Positions 8,724 to 18,014 of a stretch of DNA of 64,000 nt are shown one piece after another; position 1 is the stretch's first letter; each line of letters opens with the position of its first letter. The DNA is from Lachnospiraceae bacterium. Lineage in GTDB: Bacteria; Bacillota; Clostridia; Lachnospirales; Lachnospiraceae. The translations under genes were made by a program, and so were the position numbers. The notes under the pieces were generated by a model. That model ran no database searches and was not told where the DNA came from. It saw only the letters and a program-made list of their open reading frames with translations. The stretch lies in contig JAFSBX010000076.1 of assembly GCA_017437065.1 (NCBI GenBank), forward strand, positions 240,866 to 304,865, given 5' to 3'.

Positions 8724-9494
8724 ATGGGGAATACGATTTTAAAAGTAGAGAATATTCAAAAATATTACGGAAATAAAGGAAATATCACAAAGGCAATTGA
8801 TCATATTTCCTTTGAGGTAAAGGAAGGAGAGTTTATCGGCATTATGGGAGCTTCCGGTTCAGGGAAGACCACGCTCTTAAACTGCGTTTCTACAATTGAC
8901 AGTGTGACTTCCGGTAAAATTTACATAGATAACAGTGATATTACAAAATTAAAAGGCGGTAAGCTTGCGGATTTCAGAAGAGAGAAGTTGGGATTTATTT
9001 TTCAGCAGTTTAATCTGTTAGATACACTGACAGCTTATGAAAATATTGCAATGGCATTGTCAATTATGGGAGTATCCGTGAAAGAAATACAAAAAAGAGT
9101 AGCGGAAGTGGCAAAGATTTTAGATATTGAAGCAGTCTTAGCAAAATATCCTTACGAAATGTCAGGAGGACAGCAGCAGAGAGTTGCGGCAGCCCGTGCA
9201 ATGGTAACCAATCCGTCAATGATTTTAGCAGATGAGCCTACCGGGGCATTGGATTCACGTTCTGCAAGGATGCTTCTTTCCCAGTTAAAAAAATTGAATG
9301 AAGAGAAAGAAGCTACCATTCTCATGGTAACCCACGATTCTTATTCTGCGTCTTATTGCAAAAGAATTTTATTTATTAAAGACGGAAAAATCTTCCAGGA
9401 ATTAGTCAGAGGACAGGAAAACAGAAAAGAATTTTACGGAAAGATTTTAGAAGTGGTTTCTTTGTTAGGGGGTGAGCAGGATGATGACATGTAA
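8724..9494 (+). CDS. ABC transporter ATPase, BceA-type
   Basis: A 256-aa ATPase of the MacB/LolD/BceA class. Walker A is GASGSGKTT near residues 42-50, the Q-loop FIFQQFN, signature MSGGQQQRVAAARA, Walker B MILADEPTGALDS and switch histidine THD. Start 8724 (MGNTILKVEN) is chosen because GGAG lies about 8 nt upstream; ATGs at 8685 and 8712 are in frame but less well placed. It overlaps the permease start. The complex probably removes or transfers cell-wall-active peptides while signalling to the adjacent kinase. Confidence 0.88.
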   Translation: MGNTILKVENIQKYYGNKGNITKAIDHISFEVKEGEFIGIMGASGSGKTTLLNCVSTIDSVTSGKIYIDNSDITKLKGGKLADFRREKLGFIFQQFNLLDTLTAYENIAMALSIMGVSVKEIQKRVAEVAKILDIEAVLAKYPYEMSGGQQQRVAAARAMVTNPSMILADEPTGALDSRSARMLLSQLKKLNEEKEATILMVTHDSYSASYCKRILFIKDGKIFQELVRGQENRKEFYGKILEVVSLLGGEQDDDM

Positions 9495-11505
9495 GCTGAT
9501 TTTCGGTAACCTGAAAAAGAATATGAAAGATTATTCAATTTACTTTATGACATTAATGCTTGCAGTCAGTCTGTTTTATGCATTCAATTCCGCAACCGGT
9601 GCAGAAGCAGTAAAAACACTTGGGAGTGAAACACAGATATTTACCAAAGCATTAGGGAGTCTGATAGAGGCAGCCTCCGTAGCGATAGCCTTATTGATGG
9701 CGTTTCTGATTTTATATGTAAATCAATTTCTGTTAAAACGCAGAAAAAAAGAATTGGGAATTTATATGCTTCTTGGAATGAAAAAGGGAAAGATTTCAAG
9801 AATTTTTGTAGGGGAAACATTTGTTATTGGAATTGCTTCTTTGGCAGCAGGTATTATTTTAGGGATTTTCTTAGGACAATTTCTTGTAATTGCGGTGTTA
9901 AAAAGCTTTGGCGGTGCGGTAAACAATTTTACGCTGAGCTTTTCCGTAAGTGCATTTCGGATTACGGTAATTTGTTTTGCCGTGATTTATGTGGTGGCAA
10001 TGGTATTTAATGTGTTGTCTGTATCGAAAGTAAAATTAATTGAACTTTTATCAGCAGGGCGGAAAAATGAAAATTTAAAAAGAAAACACTTTTTAGTATA
10101 TGTGTGCTGTTTTATAGCAGCCATCGTATGTCTTGCGGGAATGGCGGTATTGTTCCGCACGGAAGAATTACTGCCTCAAAAAGAAAACCTTATCAGAGGC
10201 GTTGTATTATTGGTAATAGCAACATTTCTCTTGTTTTACAGCATTACGGCAGTCGTGTTTGAAGGATTACAAAAGAGTAAAAAGTTTTATTTTAAGAGAT
10301 TAAACTGCTTTTTGGTAAGGCAGATTGGCAGCAGGATTCAAAGTAACTATTTGTCTATGAGTGCAGTGTGTCTGTTGCTTACGGTAACAATTCTTATGCT
10401 GACAACCGGATTTAGTATTGCGTTTACGATGTCGGATGTAATGAAAGAATCAGCGCCTTACGAGTTTATGTTGATGAGAAATGCAAAAGAAGGAGAAAAA
10501 TTAGAGAAAGTAGATCTTTTAGCAGAATTGAAATCTGAGAATATAGATGTAGAAAAGGATGTTGAGGAAAGCATTTGCTTTGCAGAAAGAAAGGCTGATA
10601 TTACATATTCGGTTTTGTTTGAAGGACAGAATGTGAGTTTATGGGATTTTGACAGCGATTTAGAAGAAAGAAGAATAACGGTATTGGGGCTTAGCGATTA
10701 TAATAAGTGCCTTGTGATGAGTGGAAAAGAGCCTGTCAGTCTTGGAGAAAATGAATATTATTTGAATTGCAATTATAAGGGAACACATTCCTATATGGAA
10801 TATTTCATCAAGAAAAATGAAAATCTGGAAATTGCAGGTGTAGAGTTATCCCCAAAGCAGAATACCTTACTGGAAAATACATATGCTCTTTATAGTGTAG
10901 GAATTGCGGACAGAGGAACATTAATTCTGCCGGATGATGTGGCAGGAAAGCTGAAGGAAGAAGCTTACTATGTGGCAGGAAATTTCTATAACGAAACGAA
11001 TGTGGAAAATATTAACAAAATGCTTGATGAGACGATTACTTGGGATAAAGTAGGCGGATACCAATATGGATGGAATACAAAAATGAGAATGCAGACTGCA
11101 TATTATACATCATTTTCACTTCCTGTATTTATTGTTGCTTATATCGGATTGATTTTCCTACTGATTTGCGTAGCCTTACTTTCTGTACAGCAGCTTACGG
11201 AAATTTCGGATAACAAGATGAGATATTTGATTTTGAATAAACAGGGAGTTACGGAAAAGATGATGAAAAGAACCATAGAAAAACAGGTAGGTGTGTATTT
11301 CCTTGCACCACTTTTGTTAGCGACTGCGTATGCAGTGGTATCTGTGAAAACGGTAGTAGCTAAAGTAAGTACTTTCTATAATATGGAAATTGGGACGAAT
11401 GTGTGGGGAACTATGATTGTCTTGTTGTTGGTTTATGGGGGATATTATTGTATTACGAGCCTGAGTTGTAAGAAAATGATTTTGAGAAGTAAAGAGTGGG
11501 AATAA
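9481..11505 (+). CDS. FtsX-domain ABC permease, BceB-type
   Basis: A 674-aa permease with an FtsX-like domain at each end and a large hydrophilic domain (about residues 315-540) between the later membrane segments, as in BceB. That domain is where target binding is expected. The ATG at 9481 follows GGGGG by 8 nt; an upstream in-frame GTG at 9472 lacks spacing. It overlaps the ATPase gene by 14 nt. The operon ends at a strong terminator. The substrate (bacitracin-like, lantibiotic or other peptide) cannot be deduced. Confidence 0.87.
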   Translation: MMTCKLIFGNLKKNMKDYSIYFMTLMLAVSLFYAFNSATGAEAVKTLGSETQIFTKALGSLIEAASVAIALLMAFLILYVNQFLLKRRKKELGIYMLLGMKKGKISRIFVGETFVIGIASLAAGIILGIFLGQFLVIAVLKSFGGAVNNFTLSFSVSAFRITVICFAVIYVVAMVFNVLSVSKVKLIELLSAGRKNENLKRKHFLVYVCCFIAAIVCLAGMAVLFRTEELLPQKENLIRGVVLLVIATFLLFYSITAVVFEGLQKSKKFYFKRLNCFLVRQIGSRIQSNYLSMSAVCLLLTVTILMLTTGFSIAFTMSDVMKESAPYEFMLMRNAKEGEKLEKVDLLAELKSENIDVEKDVEESICFAERKADITYSVLFEGQNVSLWDFDSDLEERRITVLGLSDYNKCLVMSGKEPVSLGENEYYLNCNYKGTHSYMEYFIKKNENLEIAGVELSPKQNTLLENTYALYSVGIADRGTLILPDDVAGKLKEEAYYVAGNFYNETNVENINKMLDETITWDKVGGYQYGWNTKMRMQTAYYTSFSLPVFIVAYIGLIFLLICVALLSVQQLTEISDNKMRYLILNKQGVTEKMMKRTIEKQVGVYFLAPLLLATAYAVVSVKTVVAKVSTFYNMEIGTNVWGTMIVLLLVYGGYYCITSLSCKKMILRSKEWE

Positions 11506-11511
11506 AATATG

Positions 11512-11550
11512 AACAGCATCACCAATTATGACGGTGGTGCTGTTTTTTTT
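11512..11550 (+). terminator. Intrinsic terminator of the Bce-type operon
   Basis: A 12-bp stem (11512-11523 with 11533-11544) with a 9-nt loop runs into eight consecutive T residues. Confidence 0.88.
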
Positions 11551-12006
11551 GCATCATGGCGTGCTCTAACTCAATGTTATTAAATTAACATTAGCTCCGG
11601 TCAAGTTTAAAAAAGAGGTTAACGTATTTTTTCAGACTTTCTGTATTTGGGGAAGAAGTAATATTATTTCAAGTATGTCAAAAAAAGAACTGGTATTAAT
11701 TAATAGTTATATTACTAAAATACTTGGTTCAAGAATGCAGGATGTATCAGGCTGCTTTAATATCATTAGAATGAATGCAAGATATACAGTATATGGAAAA
11801 TGAAAAAAGAACAAGAATTAACCTAAGTACTTAGTAAAGGAATTAAAATTGTGGAATTTCGTAATGTATGTTATCATTACAAGGGAAAAGTACCATTGTA
11901 AAATTACTATTAGGGTTTGATAGTGTGGATACAGGATATAACAATTAATAATTTTGATATAGAACAAATAGCGTGGAATAATACTAATTTGAGGTATAGA
12001 TGAAAA
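11551..12006. other. AT-rich intergenic stretch without a convincing gene
   Basis: About 455 bp between the terminator and the next gene. A 42-codon plus-strand frame (ATG 11675 to TGA 11803) exists, but its upstream region has no good ribosome binding site and I recognise nothing in it. It could be a gene remnant. No RNA gene or repeat was seen. Confidence 0.4.
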
Positions 12007-12996
12007 ATGGAAAAAATCAAAATCCAAGTTACAAGAGGTTATTTGATAACCATCCTTTTTATTTTTGGGGGAGTTTTTAATCTTTTTTTTGGAATGAAAG
12101 CATATTTTGATTTTAAGAATGCGGTTTTATTGTCGGAATTGAAATTTGATGAATGTGTTGTCGGGCAGTATGTGTACGGAAATATAGATTCGTATGTTGT
12201 AAAAAAATTAGAAACGGCAGGTGCGGATAATTACTCGGGGGAGTGTGCTACAGTTATAACTGCAACGGGAGTCGAGTACAATTTTTATACAATTCCTACT
12301 GTTGATAATAAATATATCAGAATCATGATGAGGGACAAGGATAACACAGATGAGTTAAAAGAATTTGTATGTGGGCGAGGAGAAGGTGTATATATTGAAG
12401 GCGAAATTGTAGAAACAATGGAACCTTTAAACTATGAGTGGTATAAAGGAGTGGAAGGCTGGAAGGATAAGGTATTAGAGGAAATAGTTCATCCGAGCTA
12501 TGTGATAAAAGAAATAGATTTCAGTGATAAGATAAAACAAGTGTACATAGGTATTGTTTTTTTATTAGGTGCAGTTGGCAGTTTTATATTGTCTGGTGGC
12601 ATAGAGAATTTTGTGATACTTGAAAAAAATAAGGCTGAGAGGCAAGTGGTGCAACATACAAAAAATTATAACAAGAAAAATGAGTTGGAAGCCGAAAAAA
12701 TAAGACTGGATAGTCTTAAACAACGTTTGAATAGTTTGAGAAGGAGTTGCTTATATAAAATTCCAGTGGCTATTTGTGGAATATACATTTTTACATGTTC
12801 TTATTTCTGGGAAGTGAGAATGGTGGGAATAGTTATTATGGTAATTGGAATGAAAGGGATATGGAAGTATTTTATTAATTCACATTTGAAAGCAGCGCAG
12901 TGGATAGCTGGGGTATTTGGATTAAATACTTTATGGACACAGGTGGAAATGTGTGAATATAGAATTCAAGTATTGAATTCAGTATTATCTGATTAG
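12007..12996 (+). CDS. Uncharacterised membrane protein
   Basis: A 329-aa protein of unknown function. One membrane helix is near the N-terminus (about 10-30). A domain of about 140 residues follows and is probably extracytoplasmic. A helix at about 178-200, a charged Lys/Glu-rich coiled-coil-like segment (about 205-245) and a helical pair at about 250-285 complete it. No catalytic motif is visible. Spacing and terminators on both sides suggest a single-gene unit. The ribosome binding site is weak. Confidence 0.6.
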   Translation: MEKIKIQVTRGYLITILFIFGGVFNLFFGMKAYFDFKNAVLLSELKFDECVVGQYVYGNIDSYVVKKLETAGADNYSGECATVITATGVEYNFYTIPTVDNKYIRIMMRDKDNTDELKEFVCGRGEGVYIEGEIVETMEPLNYEWYKGVEGWKDKVLEEIVHPSYVIKEIDFSDKIKQVYIGIVFLLGAVGSFILSGGIENFVILEKNKAERQVVQHTKNYNKKNELEAEKIRLDSLKQRLNSLRRSCLYKIPVAICGIYIFTCSYFWEVRMVGIVIMVIGMKGIWKYFINSHLKAAQWIAGVFGLNTLWTQVEMCEYRIQVLNSVLSD

Positions 12997-13020
12997 GTAG
13001 ATACGGAAAATAAATAAAAG

Positions 13021-13055
13021 GGCAGAGCAAGGAAATTTCCAAACTCTGCCTTTTT
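13021..13055 (+). terminator. Intrinsic terminator
   Basis: GGCAGAG (13021-13027) pairs with CTCTGCC (13044-13050), followed by TTTTT. The loop holds a small palindrome GGAAATTTCC. Confidence 0.8.
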
Positions 13056-13187
13056 GGTGTGCGATTAATGGTATATTTTTCTATTGTTAAATAAAAAGAG
13101 CAGTATGAGGGTGAACTATACGTACGTTTATGGGATAATTTCAAAGTGAAAGTCTTCTTACTTACTCGACTGAGAGGAAAAATTTTT

Positions 13188-13658
13188 TCAATCGGAGAAA
13201 TTTTTCTCTACACGATTGCGAAGCTCAATTTTTAGTTCGCTATCTGTGTTTTTAATATATTGTTCAAAAAAAGAAATAAGAGAATCAATAGTAGTATCAT
13301 CAAATATCTCGGATATAGTTGTATTAAATACTGTTTCCAACTGGTGGATTTCAGGAATGAGATTTCTGCCTTCCTGAGTCAAATGTAAAACCGATTTTCG
13401 GCTGTCATCCAATGACTGACTTTTATATACCAATTTTTTATCGACCAGCTTTTGTACAAGTCTGCTGGGAGATTTCTTTTCACAAATCAATAAATCACCT
13501 AATTCTTTTAACGATAAAGGTTCATGAGAAGCTAAGATAAGAAGAACTTCACTTTGGTTAGCGGTAATACCAAGAGGCTTCAAAATCTGATTATATTTAT
13601 TTGTGCCTTCTCGACTGGCACATTTTATTAAGTACCGAAATAATTCTATTTTTTCCAT
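13188..13658 (-). CDS. MarR-family transcriptional regulator
   Basis: A 156-aa winged-helix regulator. The DNA-binding region (about 28-95) reads GITANQSEVLLILASHEPLS, then DLLICEKKSPSRLVQKLVDKKLV, followed by the wing SLDDSRKSVLHLT. AGGAAAC precedes the ATG. It is divergent from the ABC operon at 13.8-16.9 kb, with palindromes between them. The likely role is ligand-responsive repression of that operon and of itself. The ligand is unknown. Confidence 0.88.
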   Translation of the reverse strand: MEKIELFRYLIKCASREGTNKYNQILKPLGITANQSEVLLILASHEPLSLKELGDLLICEKKSPSRLVQKLVDKKLVYKSQSLDDSRKSVLHLTQEGRNLIPEIHQLETVFNTTISEIFDDTTIDSLISFFEQYIKNTDSELKIELRNRVEKNFSD

Positions 13659-13726
13659 AGTTTCCTCCGAATAAAAAAATATCTACTGGATTGATGATAC
13701 AACATTTTTTTTATAAAAGCAAGCTA

Positions 13727-13785
13727 TTGACAATAAGAATTGAATATGATTATAATAGATGACATGTCATTGATGATATATCATC
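13727..13785 (+). promoter_or_regulatory. Promoter with two MarR-type palindromic operators
   Basis: TTGACA (13727-13732) and TATAAT (13751-13756) are 18 bp apart. Two perfect palindromes overlap the start region: ATGACATGTCAT (13759-13770) and GATGATATATCATC (13772-13785). A related imperfect site (TGATGATACAACAT) lies near 13692-13705, in front of the marR gene. MarR dimers bind dyads of this size, so negative control by the divergent regulator is likely. Confidence 0.7.
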
Positions 13786-13820
13786 TAAATATAAAAGGCT
13801 GTGGTGAAAGGAGAAAAAAC

Positions 13821-14593
13821 ATGAATGATAAGGTAATAATTGATATTCAAAAATTAAAGAAAGATTACGGACAGGGGCCAGAAAGGACAGAGGTGCTCAA
13901 AGGAATATCTGTAGAAATATATAGAAATGACTTTACAGTAATTATGGGGAGTTCAGGTTCCGGTAAATCAACATTTTTATATTGTGTCAGTGGAGTGGAA
14001 TGGATGGGATAACAGACGGAAAAGTAAATTTTCTGAATCAGAATATAGAAAATATGAAAGAAGACAGATTATCGATTTTACGAAGAAAACAGATGGGGTT
14101 CGTTTTTCAACAGATGAATCTGATGCCGAACTTGAATTTATTTGAAAATATTACATTGCCTGCATTTTTGCTGAAAGAAAAAAGCAATAAGGAAATAAAG
14201 GAAAAGGCAGGAGCTTTAATGAAACAGTTTCATATAGAGGAACTGGCGGAAAGAATGCCTACACAAATTTCGGGAGGACAGATGCAGAGGGCTGCGATTG
14301 CCAGAGCATTAATTAATAGTCCTGAAATAGTATTTGCGGATGAGCCGACAGGAGCATTGAATTCTACATCAGGCAAAGAGGTTTTAGACGTACTGACTGC
14401 GTGTAATGCAAAAGGACAGAGTATTTTAATGGTAACACACGATATAAAAGCAGCACAGAGAGCAAGCAGAATTATTTATCTTAGTGATGGGTATATAAAA
14501 GGGGAAAAAACATTTACGCCATACATACAGGAACAAAATATGAAAAGCCGAGAAGAAGTAGTAGTGGATTGGCTTTTGGAAATGGGGTGGTAA
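13821..14593 (+). pseudogene. ABC transporter ATPase (MacB/LolD-type), frameshifted
   Basis: Two overlapping frames together encode one roughly 255-aa ATPase. The first (13821-14012) has an N-terminus ending just after Walker A GSSGSGKST. The second (open from 13982) has the Q-loop FVFQQMN, signature ISGGQMQRAAIARA, Walker B IVFADEPTGALNS and THD. The break coincides with a tandem 5-bp duplication, AGTGG AGTGG at 13989-13998. Removing one copy restores CVSGMDGITDG in a single frame. As written the product is truncated at about 63 aa. It is either a recent inactivating duplication or a sequencing error. The start follows AAAGGAG. Confidence 0.85.
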
Positions 14594-14596
14594 GGG

Positions 14597-16948
14597 ATGA
14601 AGGCATTTATTATGGTGCTAATCGGGAATTTACGCAAACGTAAAATGTTTTCGGGGATTATAATGATTCTTTCGGTTTTGACTGCCACGTTTTTAGTCAG
14701 TGCAACCGGAATTATGATAAAGGCTTCTGTGATTTATGAGACGAGTTATGATAAAGCCGGTGAAGCAGACCTGTTTTATGGTTTTATAAGCGAAGCACCC
14801 TTACGTGAGTATGAGGACTTTTTTAAAGAACGTGCAGAAGTGAAAGGGCTGTACTGGGAGGAAAGTCTTATTGGAACAACGCATATGAAGGAAGAGGAGA
14901 ATTTGCAGACCGTTTTTTCTGTATTTCGTCCGGAGAAAAGAAATTATACAACAATCCCTTCCGATATAGATATGTTGGAGCGTAATGAGATTTTATTGCC
15001 GTTGTGTTTTGAAGATGAGTATAGTTTGGAGATTGGAGACGAATTTTTCTATGAAGATATGAAATTTAAAATCAAAGGCTTTTTTGAGGACCCAATATAC
15101 GGAACCCCTTTCTACGCCTTTAAGAGGGTGCTGATTTCAGATACTTCATTGGGTGAAATGAGGGATAAGACAGAATATAGAGAACTGCAAAAACTGCAAT
15201 TTATGCATATATATTTAAAAGACGAGTACAGAGGGGAAACATTTTGCAACACCATCAAAGAACTTGATGGTGGGTTTGAAGGAAGAGGCCATAGTCTGTT
15301 TGCCTTTGATAGAGCAAATTTGCAAAATGTAAGAACAATAGTTCCAAGAATTATTTTAATTATATTACTTGTGTTTTCACTATTTTTGATGAGTATTATG
15401 ATGATTGTAATCCGGTACACAATATTGGCGGCGATTGAAGATGATTATTCGTCGTTGGGTGTTATGAAGGCGTTGGGCTTTAAAAACGGGAATTTAACGG
15501 TATTGCTGTTGGGGCAATATTTGTCGGTGGTATTTACAGGAAGTTTAATCGGAATCCTGCTGGCATACATGGTAACGCCTGCCATAGGAACGTTTTTATT
15601 GGAAACATCAGGGATTGTATGGAGCGAAAATATCAGTATACAGGTTACGGTTCTGATATCGGTGTTATTGCTGCTGTTTATTGGTGCATTGATTTTCTCA
15701 CAGATAAATCAAGTAAGAAAAGTGAAACCCGTAGAAGCGATTGCACAGGCAAGAAGAGAATCAAAAAATGTAAAAAATCGTTTTTTAATAACTTCAAATT
15801 GGACTGAAAAAATGCCGTTGTCTGTAAAAATGGGAATAAAACAATTAAGCTCCAAGATTGGTCAGTATGTATCTATGCTAATGCTGATTACGATTTTTTC
15901 TTTTATGATATTAACGGTTATCAGTCTGAGCAATGTATTTGGGACAGATGAGAATATATCCGGTATTTTAGGTTATGAAATTAATGACATCAGCATGGAA
16001 TTTGCCGAAAGTAATTCTGTTTCAGAGGAAGAACTGGAGGAAATATTTCATAAGGTTGATGAAAAATATGAGATTACTTATTTAAGCAGTTATAACGACC
16101 GTTATAAGGTGTATTCAGATAAGATGCAGATTCAGTTGCTTGTGAATAGTGAATTTGACGGTACAAATCTGATAGAAGGAAGAATCCCCGGTAATGAAAA
16201 TGAAGTCATGATTAGCAGCGGAATAAGTAAAAGCCTTCATAAGAAAATAGGAGATACAATAACGATTTCTTTGGAAAAAGATTCGAAAACGCAGAGATAT
16301 ATGGTGGTCGGAATTAATAATAAAGTGCATTCCATGGGGAAAAACATCAGTATGACGGATGACGGCTTTCTTAAATTACAGCCGGAATATTCACCTACAC
16401 AATATTACATGAAAATAGCGGATGAGGATTGTGTGGAACAGGCAATCGAAGAGATAAAAAATGAGTATGCAAAAAAATATCCCGATATTAGTGTGACAAA
16501 TGAAAGAGAAACTATATTGAAAAGAACACAGGCAATTAGTATGGTATTCCGGATGATATCAATTATTATTATAGCGATTTCTTTATTTTTAATTGGATTG
16601 ATAACATTTTTGGTTTCGCTTGTTGTGATAAAGCGTGAAACTTATCAGTTCGGAATTATGAAATCCATCGGATTTACATCAGGACAGATACGAATACAAT
16701 TTGCTTTTCGATTTGCGTTGGTAGCATTATTTGGAGCAGTCTTGGGAATGGGGATTTACGGATTGTCGGATAACCGTCTGATAAACGGATTGTTTAGTAT
16801 AGTAAATATAGCTAATATTCCCTCAGGAACAACCATAAGCTCGTATTTGTTTGATTTTCTGTTTATTATGGTCGTGGCGTACTTGTGTGCGTGGATTGTG
16901 TCCTGCAAGATAAAGATGGTAAAAGTGAAAGATTTAATTATAGAATAA
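14597..16948 (+). CDS. FtsX-domain ABC permease
   Basis: A 783-aa permease with an N-terminal helix, a large extracytoplasmic region, three helices around residues 250-370, a second extracytoplasmic domain (about 440-640) and three C-terminal helices, the duplicated FtsX layout of MacB-like exporters. It lies 3 nt after the ATPase stop and is under the MarR-controlled promoter. The substrate is unknown. It is intact although its ATPase partner is frameshifted in this sequence. Confidence 0.85.
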   Translation: MKAFIMVLIGNLRKRKMFSGIIMILSVLTATFLVSATGIMIKASVIYETSYDKAGEADLFYGFISEAPLREYEDFFKERAEVKGLYWEESLIGTTHMKEEENLQTVFSVFRPEKRNYTTIPSDIDMLERNEILLPLCFEDEYSLEIGDEFFYEDMKFKIKGFFEDPIYGTPFYAFKRVLISDTSLGEMRDKTEYRELQKLQFMHIYLKDEYRGETFCNTIKELDGGFEGRGHSLFAFDRANLQNVRTIVPRIILIILLVFSLFLMSIMMIVIRYTILAAIEDDYSSLGVMKALGFKNGNLTVLLLGQYLSVVFTGSLIGILLAYMVTPAIGTFLLETSGIVWSENISIQVTVLISVLLLLFIGALIFSQINQVRKVKPVEAIAQARRESKNVKNRFLITSNWTEKMPLSVKMGIKQLSSKIGQYVSMLMLITIFSFMILTVISLSNVFGTDENISGILGYEINDISMEFAESNSVSEEELEEIFHKVDEKYEITYLSSYNDRYKVYSDKMQIQLLVNSEFDGTNLIEGRIPGNENEVMISSGISKSLHKKIGDTITISLEKDSKTQRYMVVGINNKVHSMGKNISMTDDGFLKLQPEYSPTQYYMKIADEDCVEQAIEEIKNEYAKKYPDISVTNERETILKRTQAISMVFRMISIIIIAISLFLIGLITFLVSLVVIKRETYQFGIMKSIGFTSGQIRIQFAFRFALVALFGAVLGMGIYGLSDNRLINGLFSIVNIANIPSGTTISSYLFDFLFIMVVAYLCAWIVSCKIKMVKVKDLIIE

Positions 16949-16973
16949 CCGGAAAGTATGGTAGAAATAAATT

Positions 16974-16997
16974 CGAGACGAATCTTAGATTCGCCTC
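16974..16997 (-). terminator. Terminator-like hairpin after the PHP gene
   Basis: A 10-bp stem (16974-16983 with 16988-16997; one G-U on the minus-strand RNA) with a 4-nt loop is followed on the minus strand by GAATTT. It lies just past the PHP gene stop and may also serve the convergent permease gene. Confidence 0.45.
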
Positions 16998-17003
16998 ACG
17001 TTA

Positions 17004-17822
17004 TTAAATCCGCTTAAATTCCGGCATTCTCTTCTCAAACACCGTGTAATACTTAAAACCGCATTCCAAAAGCATTTCAGCCGCCTTGTCAAAACGGTCA
17101 GCAATACGGGAGGTATCGTGTGCATCGCTTCCCACAGTAATGATTTCACCGCCAAGCTCTCGGTAACGTTTCAAAATGTCCATGCAGGGGTTAGCTTCTT
17201 TTAATCCGTTGGCAAGTCCGCCGGTATTAATTTCAATTCCTTTTTCTTTATCAATTAAAGTTTCTAAAATTTTATCCAATATATCTTTATATTTTTCATA
17301 AGTGTATTCCTTATCCTTATTTGGGCCGTAACGCACCACATAATCCAGATGTCCGTAAACATCATAGTTGGAAAAGGACTTTATATTATCCAAAATAGAA
17401 GAGAAATATTCGCGGTAGGCCTCTTCTTCGGGGCGGCCTTCGTAAAAGGCAGGCCAGTAAGGGTCTTTTTTGTTACAAATATGAGAGGAACCGATAACAA
17501 AGTCAAAATCGTGTTCTTTAATATATCTTGCATTTTCTTTTGCAATATGCGGCTGGAGTCCCAACTCAATACCAAAAAGAATGTTTATTTTGCCTTCGTA
17601 TTTTTCACGGTAACGGATAACATCAAATAAATAAGAGTCCGTATTCACCAGAAACTGATTTTCTGGGTCGCCCGGAAGGGAAGGAAAATCCATATCCATA
17701 TGTTCGGTAAAGCAAATTTGTGTAAGTCCCAAATCCATAGCCTTTAAAATCATATTTTCCATAGGTTCTTTCGAATCGGTGGAATGGGACGTATGTAAAT
17801 GATAATCAGCGGTAATTGCCAT
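17004..17822 (-). CDS. hisK: Histidinol-phosphatase, PHP family
   Basis: A 272-aa PHP-domain phosphoesterase with metal ligands H8 and H10 (DYHLHTSHS), FTEHMDMDFP, GIELGLQP, GSSHICNKKDP and VGSDAHDTSRI. The family (HisJ/HisK) removes phosphate from histidinol phosphate in histidine biosynthesis in Firmicutes. Start 17822 (MAITADYHLH) follows AAAGGA; the open frame extends 36 codons further upstream without a better site. No other his gene is nearby, which is usual for this family. Some relatives act on other phosphoesters. Confidence 0.8.
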   Translation of the reverse strand: MAITADYHLHTSHSTDSKEPMENMILKAMDLGLTQICFTEHMDMDFPSLPGDPENQFLVNTDSYLFDVIRYREKYEGKINILFGIELGLQPHIAKENARYIKEHDFDFVIGSSHICNKKDPYWPAFYEGRPEEEAYREYFSSILDNIKSFSNYDVYGHLDYVVRYGPNKDKEYTYEKYKDILDKILETLIDKEKGIEINTGGLANGLKEANPCMDILKRYRELGGEIITVGSDAHDTSRIADRFDKAAEMLLECGFKYYTVFEKRMPEFKRI

Positions 17823-17949
17823 AGTGCTTGTCCTTTCTGTCAAGAGTTTCTTTGGATAAAGTGTAGAACAAAAAAAGAAAAAAGGCAATTGAGAATTTGA
17901 AGAAATATTTGCGAACTTGTATATTTTCATATCATTCTTGAGGAGAGCT

Positions 17950-17969
17950 ATGTTATAATCTTATAACAT
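17950..17969. promoter_or_regulatory. Dyad overlapping the -10 of the AAA-ATPase operon
   Basis: A perfect 8-bp-arm inverted repeat (ATGTTATA, spacer ATCT, TATAACAT) contains the TATAAT (17954-17959) expected to be the -10 box. This placement is typical of a repressor operator. No regulator gene is adjacent. The -35 is poor. Confidence 0.45.
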
Positions 17970-18014
17970 GAGGTTAGTATACTTAGACGGATTATTTGAA
18001 AGCGAGGAAGAAAA

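Noticed and set aside
11675-11803. 42-codon ORF after the Bce-type operon
   Set aside because: No ribosome binding site at proper spacing and no recognisable sequence; left as part of an intergenic region.
13989-13998. Phase-variable repeat in the ABC ATPase
   Set aside because: Only two 5-bp units are present; phase variation by slippage normally needs longer tracts.
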